Shown: positions 1-11,912 of the stretch, one piece after another | Layout: each line of letters starts with the position of its first letter | Position numbering within the stretch: position 1 is the first letter of the stretch | Origin: Sphagnum compactum | Lineage: Eukaryota; Bryophyta; Sphagnopsida; Sphagnales | NCBI GenBank assembly: GCA_965153455.1 | Contig: OZ234493.1 | Span: 26,092,213-26,156,212, forward strand | DNA: 64,000 bases | Reading direction: 5' to 3' | Notes under the pieces: model-generated | Databases searched by the model: none | Seen by the model: the letters and a program-made list of their open reading frames with translations, nothing else | Told to the model about the DNA's origin: nothing | Position numbers and translations under genes: made by a program

Positions 1-68
1 TTGTCATTGACTTGATTTTGTCTTTGTTATGTTCCATGCTACTAATCATGATGCAATAATTACTGCAG

Positions 69-1637
69 GGGTGGACAGTGTGGGAACAGTTCCAGTGTCA
101 ATGTTGACATACGCATCCATTGTGTCTCTTCATCCTGATTTGATCATTAATGCAGGCACAGCTGGTGGATTCCAGGTCTCTAGATGTTACCTGCATTAGC
201 ATACCTTGTGTGGCTAAATGTTCTGGTCATCTGTTTTGGAAATTGTCTTCAAACGCAAGGGATGATCTGTGATATTGATGCACTTAGCTTTGGTGGGAGG
301 ACTTCATTGGAAGGATGCCTCTTATTGCCTAGAGACTTATATGATCTGGGGATTGTGGCATATTGACTGCAATTGATGTACTCACTGATATTCGTGGGCA
401 TGGCAGTCAAAAGGTGCAGCTATAGGTGATGTATTTGTGGCAACCCAGTTTGCAAACCATGACCGTAGGATACCTGTTCCTGTATGTATTGACTATAGCG
501 AATCCTCTCCTTGCCATTTTTTGTCAATGGACTCTGCATATTGGTGATAGTAGGTATTTGGTTGCTGCTGAAATGCTGTTGGGGTTGGTTATAGGTTTTT
601 GATGAGTACGGGATTGGAACTCTTGGAGCCACTCCAATACCTAACCTTGTCAAAGCTCTTGCACTCAAGGTGGGTAAAAGTCACATATCAACACTGTACA
701 TGCCTTCCATCATCTGTTGTGTGCATTTTAGTTGGTCTCCTTTCTTCAATCCACTTAAAGGTTTGTGCCCAATAATGTCCATAGCTTCTGTCATCTGTTG
801 CATGCATCTAAGTTGGTCATGTTCCTTAATCCACTTCAAGGCTTGGCTCCAACAATGTTTTCCCCTTGCTTATAGTTCAGAGAGGACTCAACTGCCAGAA
901 AACTCAATTTATGTTTGAAGGACTTCCATTCTAGATTGTTGCTGGAGGCATATGCATAAAAAAGCACCTTGCTTCTAGTCACATTCAGTGTACACTGTTG
1001 TTGAGAATCTGGATAGCCACACAGAGAGAGAAAGCCCTGAGCACCCACAAACCTTAAAATCTAGTACACCTGAAATGCTTTTCTTTATGCTGTGGCATTG
1101 GCAAACTTTTTCATGATCATCACCAGAATGACCATCACAGAGACTGAAGCTTATTTTATGTTGGTTACTGTTGGTAATACCAGGAGGGTAAGATGTCAAC
1201 AGGGAACTCCCTTGACATGACCCCACAGGATGAAGAGATCATAAAGGCTAATGATGCTACAATCAAGGACATGGAGGTCAGTTTCCATATCACTCGAAAG
1301 CACTTGCATGTACTCATTCATTGTGTGAAGTCTGTAATTGCAAATGTTTTGATGTGCAGTTGGTACCTGAGAAATCCTGTGAAGGAATTGGGTGCTACTG
1401 TGGTATGTCATGCATGAAAAGCATTTGTGTATGGTGTAGGGTGCTGCAGTAGCATATGTGGCTGACCTGTTCACAGTCCCTTTGATCGCACTGAAGGCTG
1501 TGACTGACATTGTGGATGGCAGCAAGCCCACAGTAGAGGAATTCTTAGAAAATATGTCAACAGCAGCAGCAGCACTATCTGCAATGGTACCCCGTGTTCT
1601 CAAGTACGTGAGTGGGAAGAAGATAGCTGATCTCTGA
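69..1637 (+). CDS. MTN: 5'-methylthioadenosine/S-adenosylhomocysteine nucleosidase, 3' part (5' end outside window)
   Basis: The enzyme hydrolyses methylthioadenosine (and in some isoforms S-adenosylhomocysteine) to adenine and a thioribose sugar, in the cytosolic Yang/methionine salvage cycle. Five exons are visible: 69-175, 407-481, 595-669, 1184-1276 and 1440-1637, all with GT-AG borders and matching phases; together they encode about 182 residues ending at TGA 1635-1637. Diagnostic stretches are VGTVPVSMLTYAS, LIINAGTAGGF, DMTPQDEEIIKANDATIKDME, GAAVAYVADLF and KAVTDIVDG. The Glu of KDME (last codon of exon 4) and the Asp of VTDIVD (exon 5) correspond to the ribose-binding Glu174 and the catalytic Asp197 of the bacterial enzyme. 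Plant members are about 255-270 aa, so about 75-85 N-terminal residues, including the first catalytic Glu, lie upstream of the window. The two short residues of exon 1 before GTG 71 are taken as the tail of a split codon. Family assignment is firm; which paralogue (MTN1 or MTN2) cannot be told. Confidence 0.93.
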
Positions 1638-4391
1638 AAAGTTTTGTATCTGGAGAGACAAATCAGTGTGGGTGATTGCTCTAGGGAAGGGTGATTCAGT
1701 TTGTGTGATGTTGATTTTCTTGGTTCCAATTTTGGCAGGATTGAACACCAAAATTCACCTATTTTTTAACCAATCCATCTTCTCCATGGCAGTTAACATG
1801 AGATCCAATAGGTGGGATATTTATGCAACCAACAAAACAATCATGGATCTTACACTTCTACATTCAATTAGTTGATTATTTGTCTAACAGTCAAATCTAC
1901 AATGAGACTGCAAACATGAATAAAAAATTCTTTTTTGAGTTGTGTTGAAAGTCAAGATTACTCTTGGCACTTCAGGAAGTGGCTCAGTCTTTATTCCTGG
2001 CTATCTTCTGAATCTCTATCGGGCCTGAACAAGAATGTACATGTAGAGATTCCTTCTTTTCTCTATAACCTTTAATTATAAATGGCAAAATGGTTTAAAG
2101 AATTACAATACCTTTAGTTTATGCAAAACTCTAACTAAAAATGAAAAAATGGCAAGGGAATGCAATACTTTCACTTGTTTTACAAACTCTAATATAATAA
2201 GCTAAGGATGTTTGTAATATTCTCAATTTGTTATAGCAAACTCTAATCCAATGTGGTAAGGACATTTCAATACCTTCATTTTTTTTTTTGCAAATTTAAT
2301 ATAACATGCCAAAATTTTTATTATACAAACATATAATTCATGGTGAGAAAAGGAATGCATTGCCCTTGTTTGTTTCATATACAAATAGACTTTTTTGAGA
2401 ATGAATGTTAATATGCATTTAAGTCATAAAAAGTTTGAGTGCACACTAAAAAGGGGGAAAAAAAATAAAATATTTGTGACATGTTACAAAAGCAAATCAG
2501 AGTCCGAAACTAATCCATCAATATGTGAAAATTAATAATATATGATTTATTAGGAACTTTTTTTGGAATGGTGCATTGGTGGGTGTTGGGTCACATGGGC
2601 CTTTCATTGGGACAACAAATATGGGAAAATTTATTGGAAAAACCAGGGACATCACTCTTAACAAATGCCTTGTAGCCTAGGGAAATGGTTAAAAGATCCC
2701 CTCCTCCTTTGTGACATTATCATTTTTGTTTAGGTTCATAAGGCCGTCACCTTGTGTTTGGGTGGGGGCACATTCCTGAAATGAAGGAGGAGTAATTTTA
2801 ATTATCTCTTCTCGTTTTCTGGGAGGGATATTCATTAACATAATGATCGATGTTTTACATAATGTCCAGGGCAATGTTTTGTTTTTATGAGTTTCTTGTC
2901 GTAGCTTGCATTGGCAATCATCCTAAAAAAGAAGTAGCATGAATTGGCAATTGTCCTCGAAAGGAATTAGTGTGAATTGGCAACGACTATCGAAATTGTT
3001 GATTTTCTTTTTCAAGCATCCTTGGATATTTATTATTATCATTATTTTTCAAATTTCAATTTCAAATTTCAAAAATTGTGAAAGAAAAACATCCAAAAAA
3101 ACATCATTTCAATCAATTTTCTTCATGTTTTTTCATTGTTGTGAAAGAAAAGTCCAAAATGAAAAAAATTCATCACTAAAAAAAGCACTTGTCTTTTTTC
3201 TTTTTTCTTCAGTTTTGTTATGTTGAAAAACATTGCTAAAATTTCCCTGAAGTAGAAAAATTAGTAGAATTTGCACTAAAAAGACACAATTTTTTCAAAA
3301 AAAAAATCCCAATTTGTTTGTTGAGGGGGGAAAGGAAAAAAAAAAACTGCATGATTGCAATGGTCAACTATTACCTTGCGTTTGGCATTGTCCATGATGT
3401 AAAACACCATAATATTATTTTTTTTTAAATTTGATTCTTAATTTGGTTGATTTTTTTTTTAATTTGAGAATATCGTCTTGATATCATATTAATAATAATT
3501 TATATAATTAAAAAATATATTTCAACTTGTTTTTGTAATTTCAAAAATTACCCACCAACTTATCCCTTCACACTATATTTTAAAAATATTATTATAACAA
3601 CAATGTTTTAAAAACGATATTTCAAAAGTTACACATCAACTTATCCCTTCTCGCTATACTTTAAAGATATTATTGTCACAACAATGCTTTAAATATAAAA
3701 AGAGGTCTATCAGCAGACCTGTCGGCCAGCGGGGTCGAAAATCAGAGAAAGTGTGCTCATAAACCCTTCTCCTATACATCATCCTCCAGAACATCGATGG
3801 ACGATGATGATGAAAAACTGATGTTATCAGATTCGCCAGTGCTACACTCCAAATCAAATCTGTCCGACAGGATGAAAGCAACGAAAGAAGGAGCTTTCCG
3901 GAGAAGAAGAGACAAGGCTTTCCGAAGAACTGTTCCTTCCCGCTTTGTACGCGCAGCTTTTTATGGCGCGCGAGTTGTTCCTGCGCTGCTTCGCGTCCGT
4001 TCTCGTTGCCATCATCTCGACGTATTTGCATTGTCCGCACACGCGATTGCTGATGTTTGTGTCAGAAAAGAAAATATATTTTTCTTTTCCAAAAGATCCG
4101 CTCGCTATTATGAGTTGTTGGCATTTGATTGAGTTTTTTAATGTACTTTAATTCCAAGAGAATCAATCGCTCGCATGCAGGAGGGAGTGAATGACGCGAT
4201 GCGAGTGGCTTGCCTTCACGAAGTTCCAGCAGCTCCTTCCCAGCTTTCTTTCTACTCTGATTGCTAATTTCATGTTTTTGTTGCAAAGGTGAAGGAACTC
4301 GTTTCGATCTGATCCAATTCTTTGCGATAGAACAGAGGAGGCTGGATTTGTTTTTGCTGAATGCTCATCTAGTGCCTTTGGATACGTGAAG
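1638..4391. other. Intergenic, AT-rich; no supported gene
   Basis: This stretch separates two genes on the + strand. It is rich in A/T runs (for example around 2280, 3300 and 3420-3440) and has no ORF with a recognisable protein. The last few hundred bases before 4392 should include the promoter and 5' UTR of the ALMT gene. A short direct repeat, a 'caacttatccctt' motif followed by a similar tail, occurs near 3558 and 3638. Confidence 0.6.
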
Positions 4392-7300
4392 ATGGCGGTC
4401 GAGTCAGGTGATCTGTCGAAGCCCTTGCTAAACGTCTCTAAATCGTACGAGGAAGAGCACAGGAATCTGCTTGGTAGCTTGCAGACAGGCAAGGATGGAT
4501 TGCTGGCAGCGGCAGGAGCGCATACCGGGCTCAGCTATTCTCGGACGCGTACTCTTCTCAGGCAGAGGCAGAGACGGAACGCCAGTGAGCCTAGAACCGA
4601 GTCAGTCTTGTGGAAATCGTTGATGTGGCCTATCACGAAGATCATGGAGATCGAAAGGATTAAAACTCCTGTAGCATTGCCGGTGAAGGCAGGCCTTGCA
4701 GCTCTCCTTGCGGGAATATTATGCTTCGCTCCTGGCGCTCTCAGTCCTCTCAACAAGAACGGTGTGTGGGCCGTCGTTACCGTGGACATTGTTCTCGAAA
4801 CAAATGTCGGCTTAACATTCAGCAAAGGTACATTTTCCATCAATCTTTGTCTCACAATTTTTCAGGGCGCATTTGAGATGTCTGATCAGATTCAAGAATT
4901 ACACATACAGAGCTCTTGCTTTACACCATTCTTCAGGTTGCATTTTGAGATGTCTGGCTCACAATTCTTCAGGGCGCATTTCAGATGTCTGATGATATTC
5001 AAGAAGAATTCAGATACAGGGCTCTTGCTTTTCACAATTCTTCAGGGTGCATTTGAGATGTCTCTGATGATATTCAAAGCATACATATACAGAGCTTTCT
5101 TGCTTTTTCTCCACATTCAATGACTGACCAAAACTGGATTGTGATGTTGAAAGCAGAGTAAAGAAGAGAAAGCAGTTTTGTTTTGTTCACATTATATATC
5201 TTTTTAAAGTTCTGATTACAGAAATTCTGATTTGCTCCTCCTTTCAGGTTTGAATCGTACACTGGGAACATTGCTGGCGGCTGCACTTGCAATGGGTGTT
5301 GTTTTGTTGGGACAGTACCTTGGTAGCTATGAGAATTACTTTCTTCTCTTGTGCACATTTCTTGGAGGTGCAGTTCCGACCGCGTTCAAGTTCAGGGAAC
5401 CTTTCAAAGATCGATGGAATTATGCTGTGGTCATGTCTATGATCACCTTCCACCTTCTAATCCTGAGCCAGAGTGACCGCAGTGCAAAATTCACACTTCC
5501 CCTGGTTCGGTTTGGGATGATTGTGATTGGGTTTGTCATTGCAGTTTTGGTGAACATTTTGCTCTTGCCAAATTTTGCTGGTAATAATGTCAACAATCTG
5601 CTTGCCACCAACTTTGAGCGTGCTGGCAATGTGGTGGAGAAGTGTGTAGAGGAGTATTGCGAAGGCACCGTGCTGGCTGACATCTCCAATGTCTTGAGCC
5701 ACACTACAAACGATGAATTGCACTTGAGCTTCCATGAAATTGTGGCAGCAGAATCCGAAGTGGACAAGCTTGTTAGTGCCTAGTTACTCAAGCCTCTCTG
5801 GTGTGTGTATGTGTGTGTGCACACATGTGTAGTCAGCATTGAAATGCTGCTTCTGTCTGTGCATAAATGTGTAGTGCTTTTACAATCTTTGCAGCTGAGC
5901 ATTTCTTTTGCACCTGATTTTGTTGGCTGTGTCCTGAAATGTCCACTGCAGTTGGTGGCAGCCAAATCTGAGCCCCCACATGGCAAGTTCTTCTTCAGAT
6001 ACCCATGGCATATGTATGAGGAGGTGACAGAAAGCCTGCGCTTCTCTATGTATGATGTGGTGGCATTGGATTCATGTCTGCGTGCTGAGATTCAGGCACC
6101 TTTGAATCTGCGTACTTTGTTCAGAATGCAGTTTCTGGCTCTTGGCAAAGAATGTGCAGAGTAAGCTCTTGCTCCTTCTCTCATTCTGAACTTGGTCTAC
6201 GGCTACAGCAACACAAAAAATACTCTTTCAATCCTGCTCTTTTGTCTTTAGATTCTTCGCTCTCTCACTTGAGATACTTTTACAGAGCTAGCAGCTGGTT
6301 GTTCATACTTTGTCAAGCCCTTTGGTGGATAGACATTGGTATCATGACATTAATGCCCAAGAAGTAAATTCAATTACTTGTGAGCAGATCTTGATCCTTG
6401 CAACCAGCCAACTGGACTGTTGAATCTGCTGCATTAAGTTCCATACCCTGATGTGTGTGCAAACCTGACAAAAGAATCCTTGAGGGTGAAAAAATCCTGT
6501 GCTGATATTGCTGAAGGATTAGGTGAGCAAAACAATGGCTAGGAATAACATGGGACCATTCTCTCCAGATCAGAAGCTAGGGCCACCATTCTGTCACATT
6601 CTCCCTGGATCCTTAGACTAATCATTGCAGTGTCCAGACTGACAAGGTGCAAAGTCTTCCAGGTGCAATCTGTGAACTTCAGAACTGAATTCACAGCAGC
6701 CACTGATCCTGATATTTGTTGCTCAAGGATGCATTTGACAAGAACTCAGTAACTGAAATTTTATGCAGCTTTTCAGGTTTTTGTGGTGTGTGTGTACAGT
6801 GTCTTTCGAGCATTAGGGAAGACAATGCGCAATATGGAACGAATTGACACCCAGCAGATCATGGAGAGGGCGGAAGAGGTGGCCATATTACTGCAACATA
6901 ACCTTGCCAAGCATGCCAATATCTTGCTACTAGGAGCACCATGCCCTGGGCCTGCTGGAACACCTCTCAATGAAAACACACAACGGTTCTTAGCAGGATT
7001 ATTCAATAATCCAAGTGCACCATCTGAAACTACTGATGACAATTCCCATCCAGAAACCGTGCAGGAGGATCTGCAAATTGAACAGTATGACCTTAATCTG
7101 CTCTTGTTTTATTGTTTAGTTTGCATTGCTGTATGGCAGTAGGGGTGATTAGAGCCATAAGAAGTTCTTAGTTTTCAAGAATGCAAGATGCCGTAAAAAT
7201 TGTTTCCTGACCCATCCTCACTCACACAAGGAGCAGTAACAAAGTGCTAACACATCAGTTTGTGTGCAGAAGAGAAAATCAAATAGAAAAGTCATTGGAA

Positions 7301-7564
7301 CGTAAGTCCCATAGACTGGAGGGGCAGGCTGGTGAGTTTCTGAAGAGAAAGGCATCAATAGGTGATCATTGGGATGTTACAGTGCAACGCCTTGCAGCTC
7401 TCTCTCTCATCAAATTTTCTTCAACCCTTATCGAAATCACAGCAAGGGCCAAGTTTTTGGCTTCTATCGTGGATGATCTTGCTGTCAAAGCCAAATTTGA
7501 CATTTCTGACCTGGAAACCTCTAAAAGCTCACCCGAATTCGAACAGATATTTGGCAATGTGTGA
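4392..7564 (+). CDS. ALMT: ALMT-family (aluminium-activated malate transporter-like) anion channel
   Basis: ALMT proteins are plant membrane channels that pass malate and other anions across the plasma membrane or tonoplast. Five exons (4392-4827, 5248-5771, 5952-6160, 6800-7084, 7270-7564) join in frame, with stop TGA 7562-7564, to give 582 residues; family members are usually 450-600 aa. ATG 4392 is the first ATG of the frame; the two codons before it start with GTG. Residues about 96-246 hold five to six hydrophobic segments. Between them lies the family signature ETNVGLTFSKGLNRTLGT (about residues 136-153), like the ETVGATLSKGLNR block of known ALMTs, and a WNYAVVMSMITFHLL helix. The remaining roughly 330 residues form the cytosolic tail, ending in a conserved ARAKFLASIVDDLAVKAKF helix. 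An N-terminal extension of about 75 polar residues is Arg-rich. The start of exon 3 (5952) is the least certain border. Substrate and gating cannot be read from sequence. Confidence 0.92.
4851..5108 (+). repeat. Degenerate tandem repeat in ALMT intron 1
   Basis: Three to four imperfect copies of a unit built around 'ttcttcagggtgcatttgag' followed by 'atgtctgatgatattcaa' and 'acagagctcttgctttt' fill most of intron 1. Copies start near 4858, 4930, 4970 and 5040. Each copy contains a pyrimidine tract plus CAG that looks like a 3' splice site. Confidence 0.75.
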
Positions 7565-9145
7565 GGTTCTCTTCTACCGAAAACCCAGAGGCAATCTGTT
7601 AAAGAGTACAAATATCGAGATTGCTCTTGTGTAGCTAAATGTAGTTCTAATGTATAGTCATTTACTGCACTGATTTGTGATCAGAATGCTAAAATCTTCA
7701 GGCTCATGATCATTGTCTAGATGAACTCCTTTCTCGTTCATGGTGCCTGAAAATGCACAAAGTTTACAACTTTTGTTGTAAGCGTACTGACCCACTTCTG
7801 TAAGTCAATCTAACAAGCCTCTTTCAGTTACACATAAAGTTTAAATCTTAAACCCTAAACTCTGAAAAGAAGCCTTCTGATGTAGAATCAGTGAGGATAC
7901 TTGTACTGTTAGGTATTGACAAAAGTTTTTTTACTTTTGTATTGTTGTTTTTTCAAGTTATTTGGCCTGTCCAAGTTGCAAATATCATCTGGCAAGGATT
8001 AAGTATTCTATATAGGGTATATAGGTAGCTGTTCTACAGGTTTTTCAGGTGTCTTGAATGGGCAGAATCGGCAGTGGTGGCTGATTCAGTGATTAGCTAC
8101 CTACCCACAACACTGCTGATTCTCCAGGTTCCAACCCACCTCTACTGCTATTTCATACTTTCCAGTGAATTCTTCATGCCAGGTAAAAACTAAAACCGTC
8201 ACTTAAGAGGGTATATTCTGCCACCTAGTTTGTCGCTAGGACTTGGCCTTTATGCAATGGGAGGCAGCCCTAGGGTGCATTCTGCCTATTAGTTTGTCCG
8301 TAAGGCTTATAGCCTGGATGTGTACATAAATGACTGTTGCAAGGATCCATCAACAGGCAGCTGTTAAGAGTTTGATTTGCACCAGGGTTAATTACTCTTA
8401 ATTAACCTGGTTTTATTATCACCCATAATCAGAATTGAGTGACTTCACAGTTCACACCTTATGAACAATGTAATTACTTTAGTTTATAGGTTTTTTTGGG
8501 TGACTTTGTCTAAGGCTCTTCTTTTGTTTTCTTTTTCTGTTGTTTTTTTTGGGTGTTTTCTTTCCACCAAATGTCTGTTTTTTCCTTTTCTTTTGTGGTT
8601 AATGGAATTGAGCCAATGTCTTGTACATTTCACCAAACATGAATTGCTGAACAATATATATTTGCAGCATTTTCTTCCTTTTGAATACCTAGTGGTCATT
8701 AACCTTAGTAATTTTCAGTCTTTGCAAACCACTCAAATTAACATCTTAAAGTTAACTAGCAGATTCAATTTTGTGTGTAATGGTATCCTTTGTTGTTACA
8801 TAGTGGCCTTGTTTTGCACCCCCTTTGTGGGACATGTAACAATACACGCACAGTATGATTGATTCAATAATTTATCAACTGCCTGCCCGAGGTCCGATCA
8901 ACCCAAACCTATCTTGCCCAAAACATTGACCATGGCCAATATTATCAGCAAACTGTACCCTAAACCAAAACTGAAATTATTTTCTAAGATCCCACTGATC
9001 ACAAAATACTTAGCACATTCAAAATAAAACATAAAGTCTGTTAATAATAAAACCCAGAAAAATAAAGCAAAGTGAAACACCACACCACTTAGGACTCAGC
9101 CCCCATTTATTTTTGTGCAAAATTTTGCCCTGTTGTGAATTTTAG
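7565..9145. other. Intergenic between ALMT and the plastid-derived block
   Basis: No protein with family resemblance is visible. The stretch includes the ALMT 3' flank, a dispersed repeat at about 8036-8325 (listed separately), and T-rich DNA around 8470-8620. Long ORFs here are low-complexity Phe/Leu translations of T-rich sequence. Confidence 0.55.
8036..8325 (-). repeat. Dispersed repeat, inverted relative of the 60.4-60.8 kb copy
   Basis: Words such as 'gcagaatcggcagtggtggctgat', 'caggtgtcttgaatgg', 'attctgccacctagtttgtc' and 'tagggtgcattctgcc' recur, as reverse complements and in inverted order, at about 60360-60800 inside an intron of the CRAL-TRIO gene ('cagccaccactgctgattctg', 'aagacacct', 'gacaaactaggtga'). 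This indicates a dispersed non-coding element. No coding capacity or clear terminal repeats were seen. Confidence 0.55.
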
Positions 9146-9199
9146 GAACTTGCTAATGGTAAAAAAGGAGCCTTAAATGTAGGAGCGGTTCTTATTTTA
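9146..9199 (+). pseudogene. petA: petA (cytochrome f) fragment, plastid-derived
   Basis: In frame this reads ELANGKKGALNVGAVLIL, the conserved stretch preceding the PEGFELAPPDR region of plastid cytochrome f. It breaks off into unrelated sequence on both sides. This is the leftmost plastid piece I can recognise. Confidence 0.8.
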
Positions 9200-9277
9200 A
9201 ATGTAGAGAACAACAAATGTGGGAAACTTTGAGAGATTATCTCGATTTGGTAATAAAAATTAAAATAATTTTTATTT

Positions 9278-9306
9278 GTCGCAGGTTCGAATCCTGTCAT
9301 CCCTAC
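9278..9306 (+). pseudogene. trnP-UGG: trnP-UGG 3' fragment, plastid-derived
   Basis: The T-arm and acceptor end 'caggttcgaatcctgtcatc' followed by 'ccta' match the 3' third of plastid tRNA-Pro. The D-arm and anticodon arm are absent: the sequence upstream is A/T-rich. Confidence 0.65.
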
Positions 9307-9330
9307 CCTGAACTCTATATATTGTAACAT

Positions 9331-9362
9331 TGTTTACCGGGGGTTCGAATCCCTTTCTTTCT
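9331..9362 (+). pseudogene. trnS-GGA: trnS-GGA 3' fragment, plastid-derived
   Basis: The variable arm and T-arm 'tgtttaccgggggttcgaat' followed by 'ccctttcttt' resemble the 3' end of plastid tRNA-Ser(GGA). The 5' two thirds are missing. Another class II Ser tRNA remains possible. Confidence 0.5.
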
Positions 9363-9677
9363 TCAGCACCGTAGAGCGCCTGGTACTCGGACGTTGGCTT
9401 GAGGTATTTTCGCGTGAAGTAAATTCTCGCACCTACGTTATTATCCAATTGGAAGAAGATCAAAGAACTCAAAATAAAAAGTATGGGGCCCGTATTTTGA
9501 ATACCTCATTTAAGAAATTTTTTTTTTGTATTAATAAATTTCAGTGAGTGATCTCGCGAAAATATCGATGAAGTGAAAAAATTATCGGTGTGCTGACCAA
9601 ATGGAGCATCTCCTACCTCATAAGTCAGAAGAACAATCAAATAAAATGTAATTTTTTGGTGGAACATACAATTTCGT

Positions 9678-9818
9678 AAATTGAGGTTTATTAATGATTA
9701 GATATTCATGTAACTGAACGAGGAATTTTTTCACTTGACCAGTTTCTAATACATCTAAATATTCATTTACTCCAATATAAATAGTAGCTACTTGTTCTTC
9801 TACTGTCAAAGGTGCTGA
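9678..9818 (-). pseudogene. atpA: atpA (ATP synthase CF1 alpha) C-terminal fragment, plastid-derived
   Basis: The minus strand encodes [19 protein letters not shown], then [17 protein letters not shown] and LIINKPQF, which is the C-terminal region of plastid ATP synthase alpha. The frame then runs into unrelated sequence, so the real C-terminus is lost. Confidence 0.92.
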
Positions 9819-10021
9819 CATCCGCCACAGGGTAAGCCACCATCTTTCAGGCCTCTCTGATCGATTCTAAAAGAAGCTATTAAAGAACATACTGAAATTT
9901 TTTTACTTCAAGGAGATAAATAGAGGCCTCATTCTTTTGGGAATAGAGAGGCAGTAAAATAAAGAAATATTTTTTCGACTTTTTTATCCTCGTTCATTCC
10001 CGATGGGAATTTTCTAACCTC

Positions 10022-10171
10022 ACGGGAGGTTTTAAAAAGCCTCGTGAATTAACGTGGGTTACTGGTGTAATTCTAGCTGTATTAACAATTTCTTTCGATG
10101 TAACTGGATATTCCCTGCCTTGGGATCAAATTGGTTACTGGGCCGTCAAGATCGTAACCGGTGTACCTGAA
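10022..10171 (+). pseudogene. petB: petB (cytochrome b6) fragment, plastid-derived
   Basis: Fifty codons read [20 protein letters not shown], then [20 protein letters not shown] and [10 protein letters not shown], an uninterrupted central part of cytochrome b6. It contains the invariant GYSLPWDQ loop. It ends abruptly and is followed within about 12 bp by a chlL piece. Confidence 0.95.
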
Positions 10172-10183
10172 ACTATTCTTATT

Positions 10184-10299
10184 AATATAGCAGATCAAAT
10201 TTTATCTCAACCAGAAGGAATTATACAAGAGAAGTTCCGGATCGAGAATTATTTAATCTACTCTCCGACTTCCAATCTTCATTCCATTCAGGAAGTTGA
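10184..10299 (+). pseudogene. chlL: chlL C-terminal fragment with a frameshift, plastid-derived
   Basis: The stretch reads [14 protein letters not shown] and then, after a one-base frame change near 10226-10234, [17 protein letters not shown]. This is the C-terminal end of ChlL, the iron-protein subunit of dark-operative protochlorophyllide reductase. Comparison with the usual VPKEVPDRE spelling suggests a single-base deletion. Angiosperm plastomes do not carry chlL. Confidence 0.82.
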
Positions 10300-10578
10300 A
10301 ACAATAATGAACGAACAATATTTTTAGAAATTATTAATATGGGTAATACTAAATATTTCTTGAGGTACAATTGGATAATCAATAACCAACTTCTTCACCA
10401 TTGAGCTAATGGAAAATCCCATCTATTTGCTATAGCGAGACGGTCCGCTTTGAAAAAAGTTCCACCACAAGGGCAACGTTACCAAAATAGAATATCTGTC
10501 TTTTTGAAAGATGTTGGGTCTTGGGTGGTCCGCCCGGGCGAGGAGCTGAAAATAAGCATAGATCCGGAGATTAATGAG

Positions 10579-10762
<184 letters not shown>

Positions 10763-10800
10763 TCATAACGGCTTTAAAAATGGATTAACCCCACACACAT

Positions 10801-10890
10801 AGACGCCCAATCATTCCGGATAACGCTTGCATCCTCTGCCTTACCGCGGCTGCTGGCACAGAGTTAGTCGATGTTTATTCCTCAAATACC
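10801..10890 (-). pseudogene. rrn16: 16S rRNA fragment (copy 1, antisense), plastid-derived
   Basis: The + strand reads 'gacgcccaatcattccggat', 'aacgcttgcatcctc' and 'accgcggctgctggcaca', the reverse complement of the 530-loop region of plastid 16S rRNA. The same rRNA region is present again at 12841-12971. Confidence 0.9.
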
Positions 10891-10980
10891 TATACCTGTA
10901 ATCGAAGATTCTACAATTCATACTATTTCGAGTTTAACTCATCTAGCCAAAGGGGTTATGGAAGGACACTCCAATTCGAT
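10889..10980 (+). pseudogene. ndhI: Probable ndhI C-terminal fragment, plastid-derived
   Basis: Reading PIPVIEDSTIHTISSLTHL then AKGVMEGHSNS, this resembles the C-terminal end of plastid NdhI, which follows GRLP in that protein. It abuts the 16S piece directly. I am less sure of it than of the second ndhI piece at 15441-15578. Confidence 0.5.
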
Positions 10981-11479
10981 TATGTTTATTTTCTTCGATC
11001 CAATATTCAATTCGTATTAATCAAATTGCTTCCGCTCCGAGAACGGAAGACTGTGTTGGTAGTATCACTCCCCAAAATGATGATTGGGAATACCAATTCG
11101 ATTCCATTTTTTTGAATGATTCTAAAGAAAAAATCAAAATCAAAATCGAAGGAGCAGATCCAAATATTAGAGGATATTTCATTTATCAAAATCAAGATTA
11201 GATTTATATTGGATCGCCTCTTGCGAAACAAATTTTGAATTGTTTAAGAAATATAGACAACTCTTATAATAAGGATTGGAATTCCACTTATTCTAGTATC
11301 CTTCCGCATGCTTATAGTATTTCACGAATAAATAAAATGGGAAAAGTTTCCTATGGTCTAGTTTTCGATAGGAGGATTTGGCATGTATGAATAGATTTTG
11401 GTTCAATACAAGTAATGGAAGTCGATTTACCTCCCCATGATGAGTAAGTTAAGAAAAGGCTCTTGTAGGTACCCACTCC

Positions 11480-11530
11480 CTTCTCAGAGAACCGTACGTG
11501 ATAGTCTCCTATCATACAACTCCATCTTGA
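11480..11530 (-). pseudogene. Group II intron-like hairpin remnant
   Basis: The minus strand shows 'gagttgtatgataggagact' followed by 'atcacgtacggttctctgag'. This resembles the conserved GAGCCGTATG...ACGGTTC hairpin of plastid group II introns. A second example is at 15594-15648. The parent intron is not identified. Confidence 0.4.
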
Positions 11531-11555
11531 GATAGCCGACTTGTAGTTTTATTGG

Positions 11556-11622
11556 GCCGAAATACAAAGCTTTGAGCACCAATAGGAAGGCACCAACACC
11601 TAACAAAATTAAATGGATACCC
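11556..11622 (-). pseudogene. psbC: psbC (CP43) fragment, plastid-derived
   Basis: On the minus strand this reads [22 protein letters not shown] (shown here in two parts: [22 protein letters not shown]), a transmembrane stretch of photosystem II CP43. It is joined, with no spacer, to an rps11 fragment on the same strand. Confidence 0.88.
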
Positions 11623-11721
11623 AACGATTGTATTATTAAAATTGGCTCGAATATGAATAACTCTTTTAGGTATTCTACGTCTTCCTTTACGTAAACTAAT
11701 TTTCTTTACAAGTTTTGTCAT
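11623..11721 (-). pseudogene. rps11: rps11 5' fragment, plastid-derived
   Basis: Beginning at ATG 11719-11721 (minus strand), it encodes [13 protein letters not shown] then [20 protein letters not shown], the N-terminus of plastid ribosomal protein S11. After NTIV the frame continues into psbC-derived sequence in a different reading frame, so it is a chimeric junction and not a working gene. Confidence 0.88.
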
Positions 11722-11912
11722 AGTTATTCTTGCGTATATGATTTAGAAATCGGAAAAAAATATTAAATATATAATTTATTTTATTATTTTTATAGTAGGA
11801 GACTTCATTTGTTATGGTTATGAATTGCCAGTCTGAATGGCTTCGAGTAGAACCCATAATAGGGTCTCGAAGTTTTTTTTTTATAAATAATATCACTAGA
11901 GGTAATTTTTTA

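Noticed and set aside
8461-8862. A 133-codon + strand ORF
   Set aside because: It is Phe/Leu-rich translation of T-rich DNA with no recognisable motif, start context or neighbouring exons.
10981-11450. An accD-like or other plastid gene piece
   Set aside because: A long open stretch exists on the + strand, but I could not match it to a specific plastid gene with confidence.
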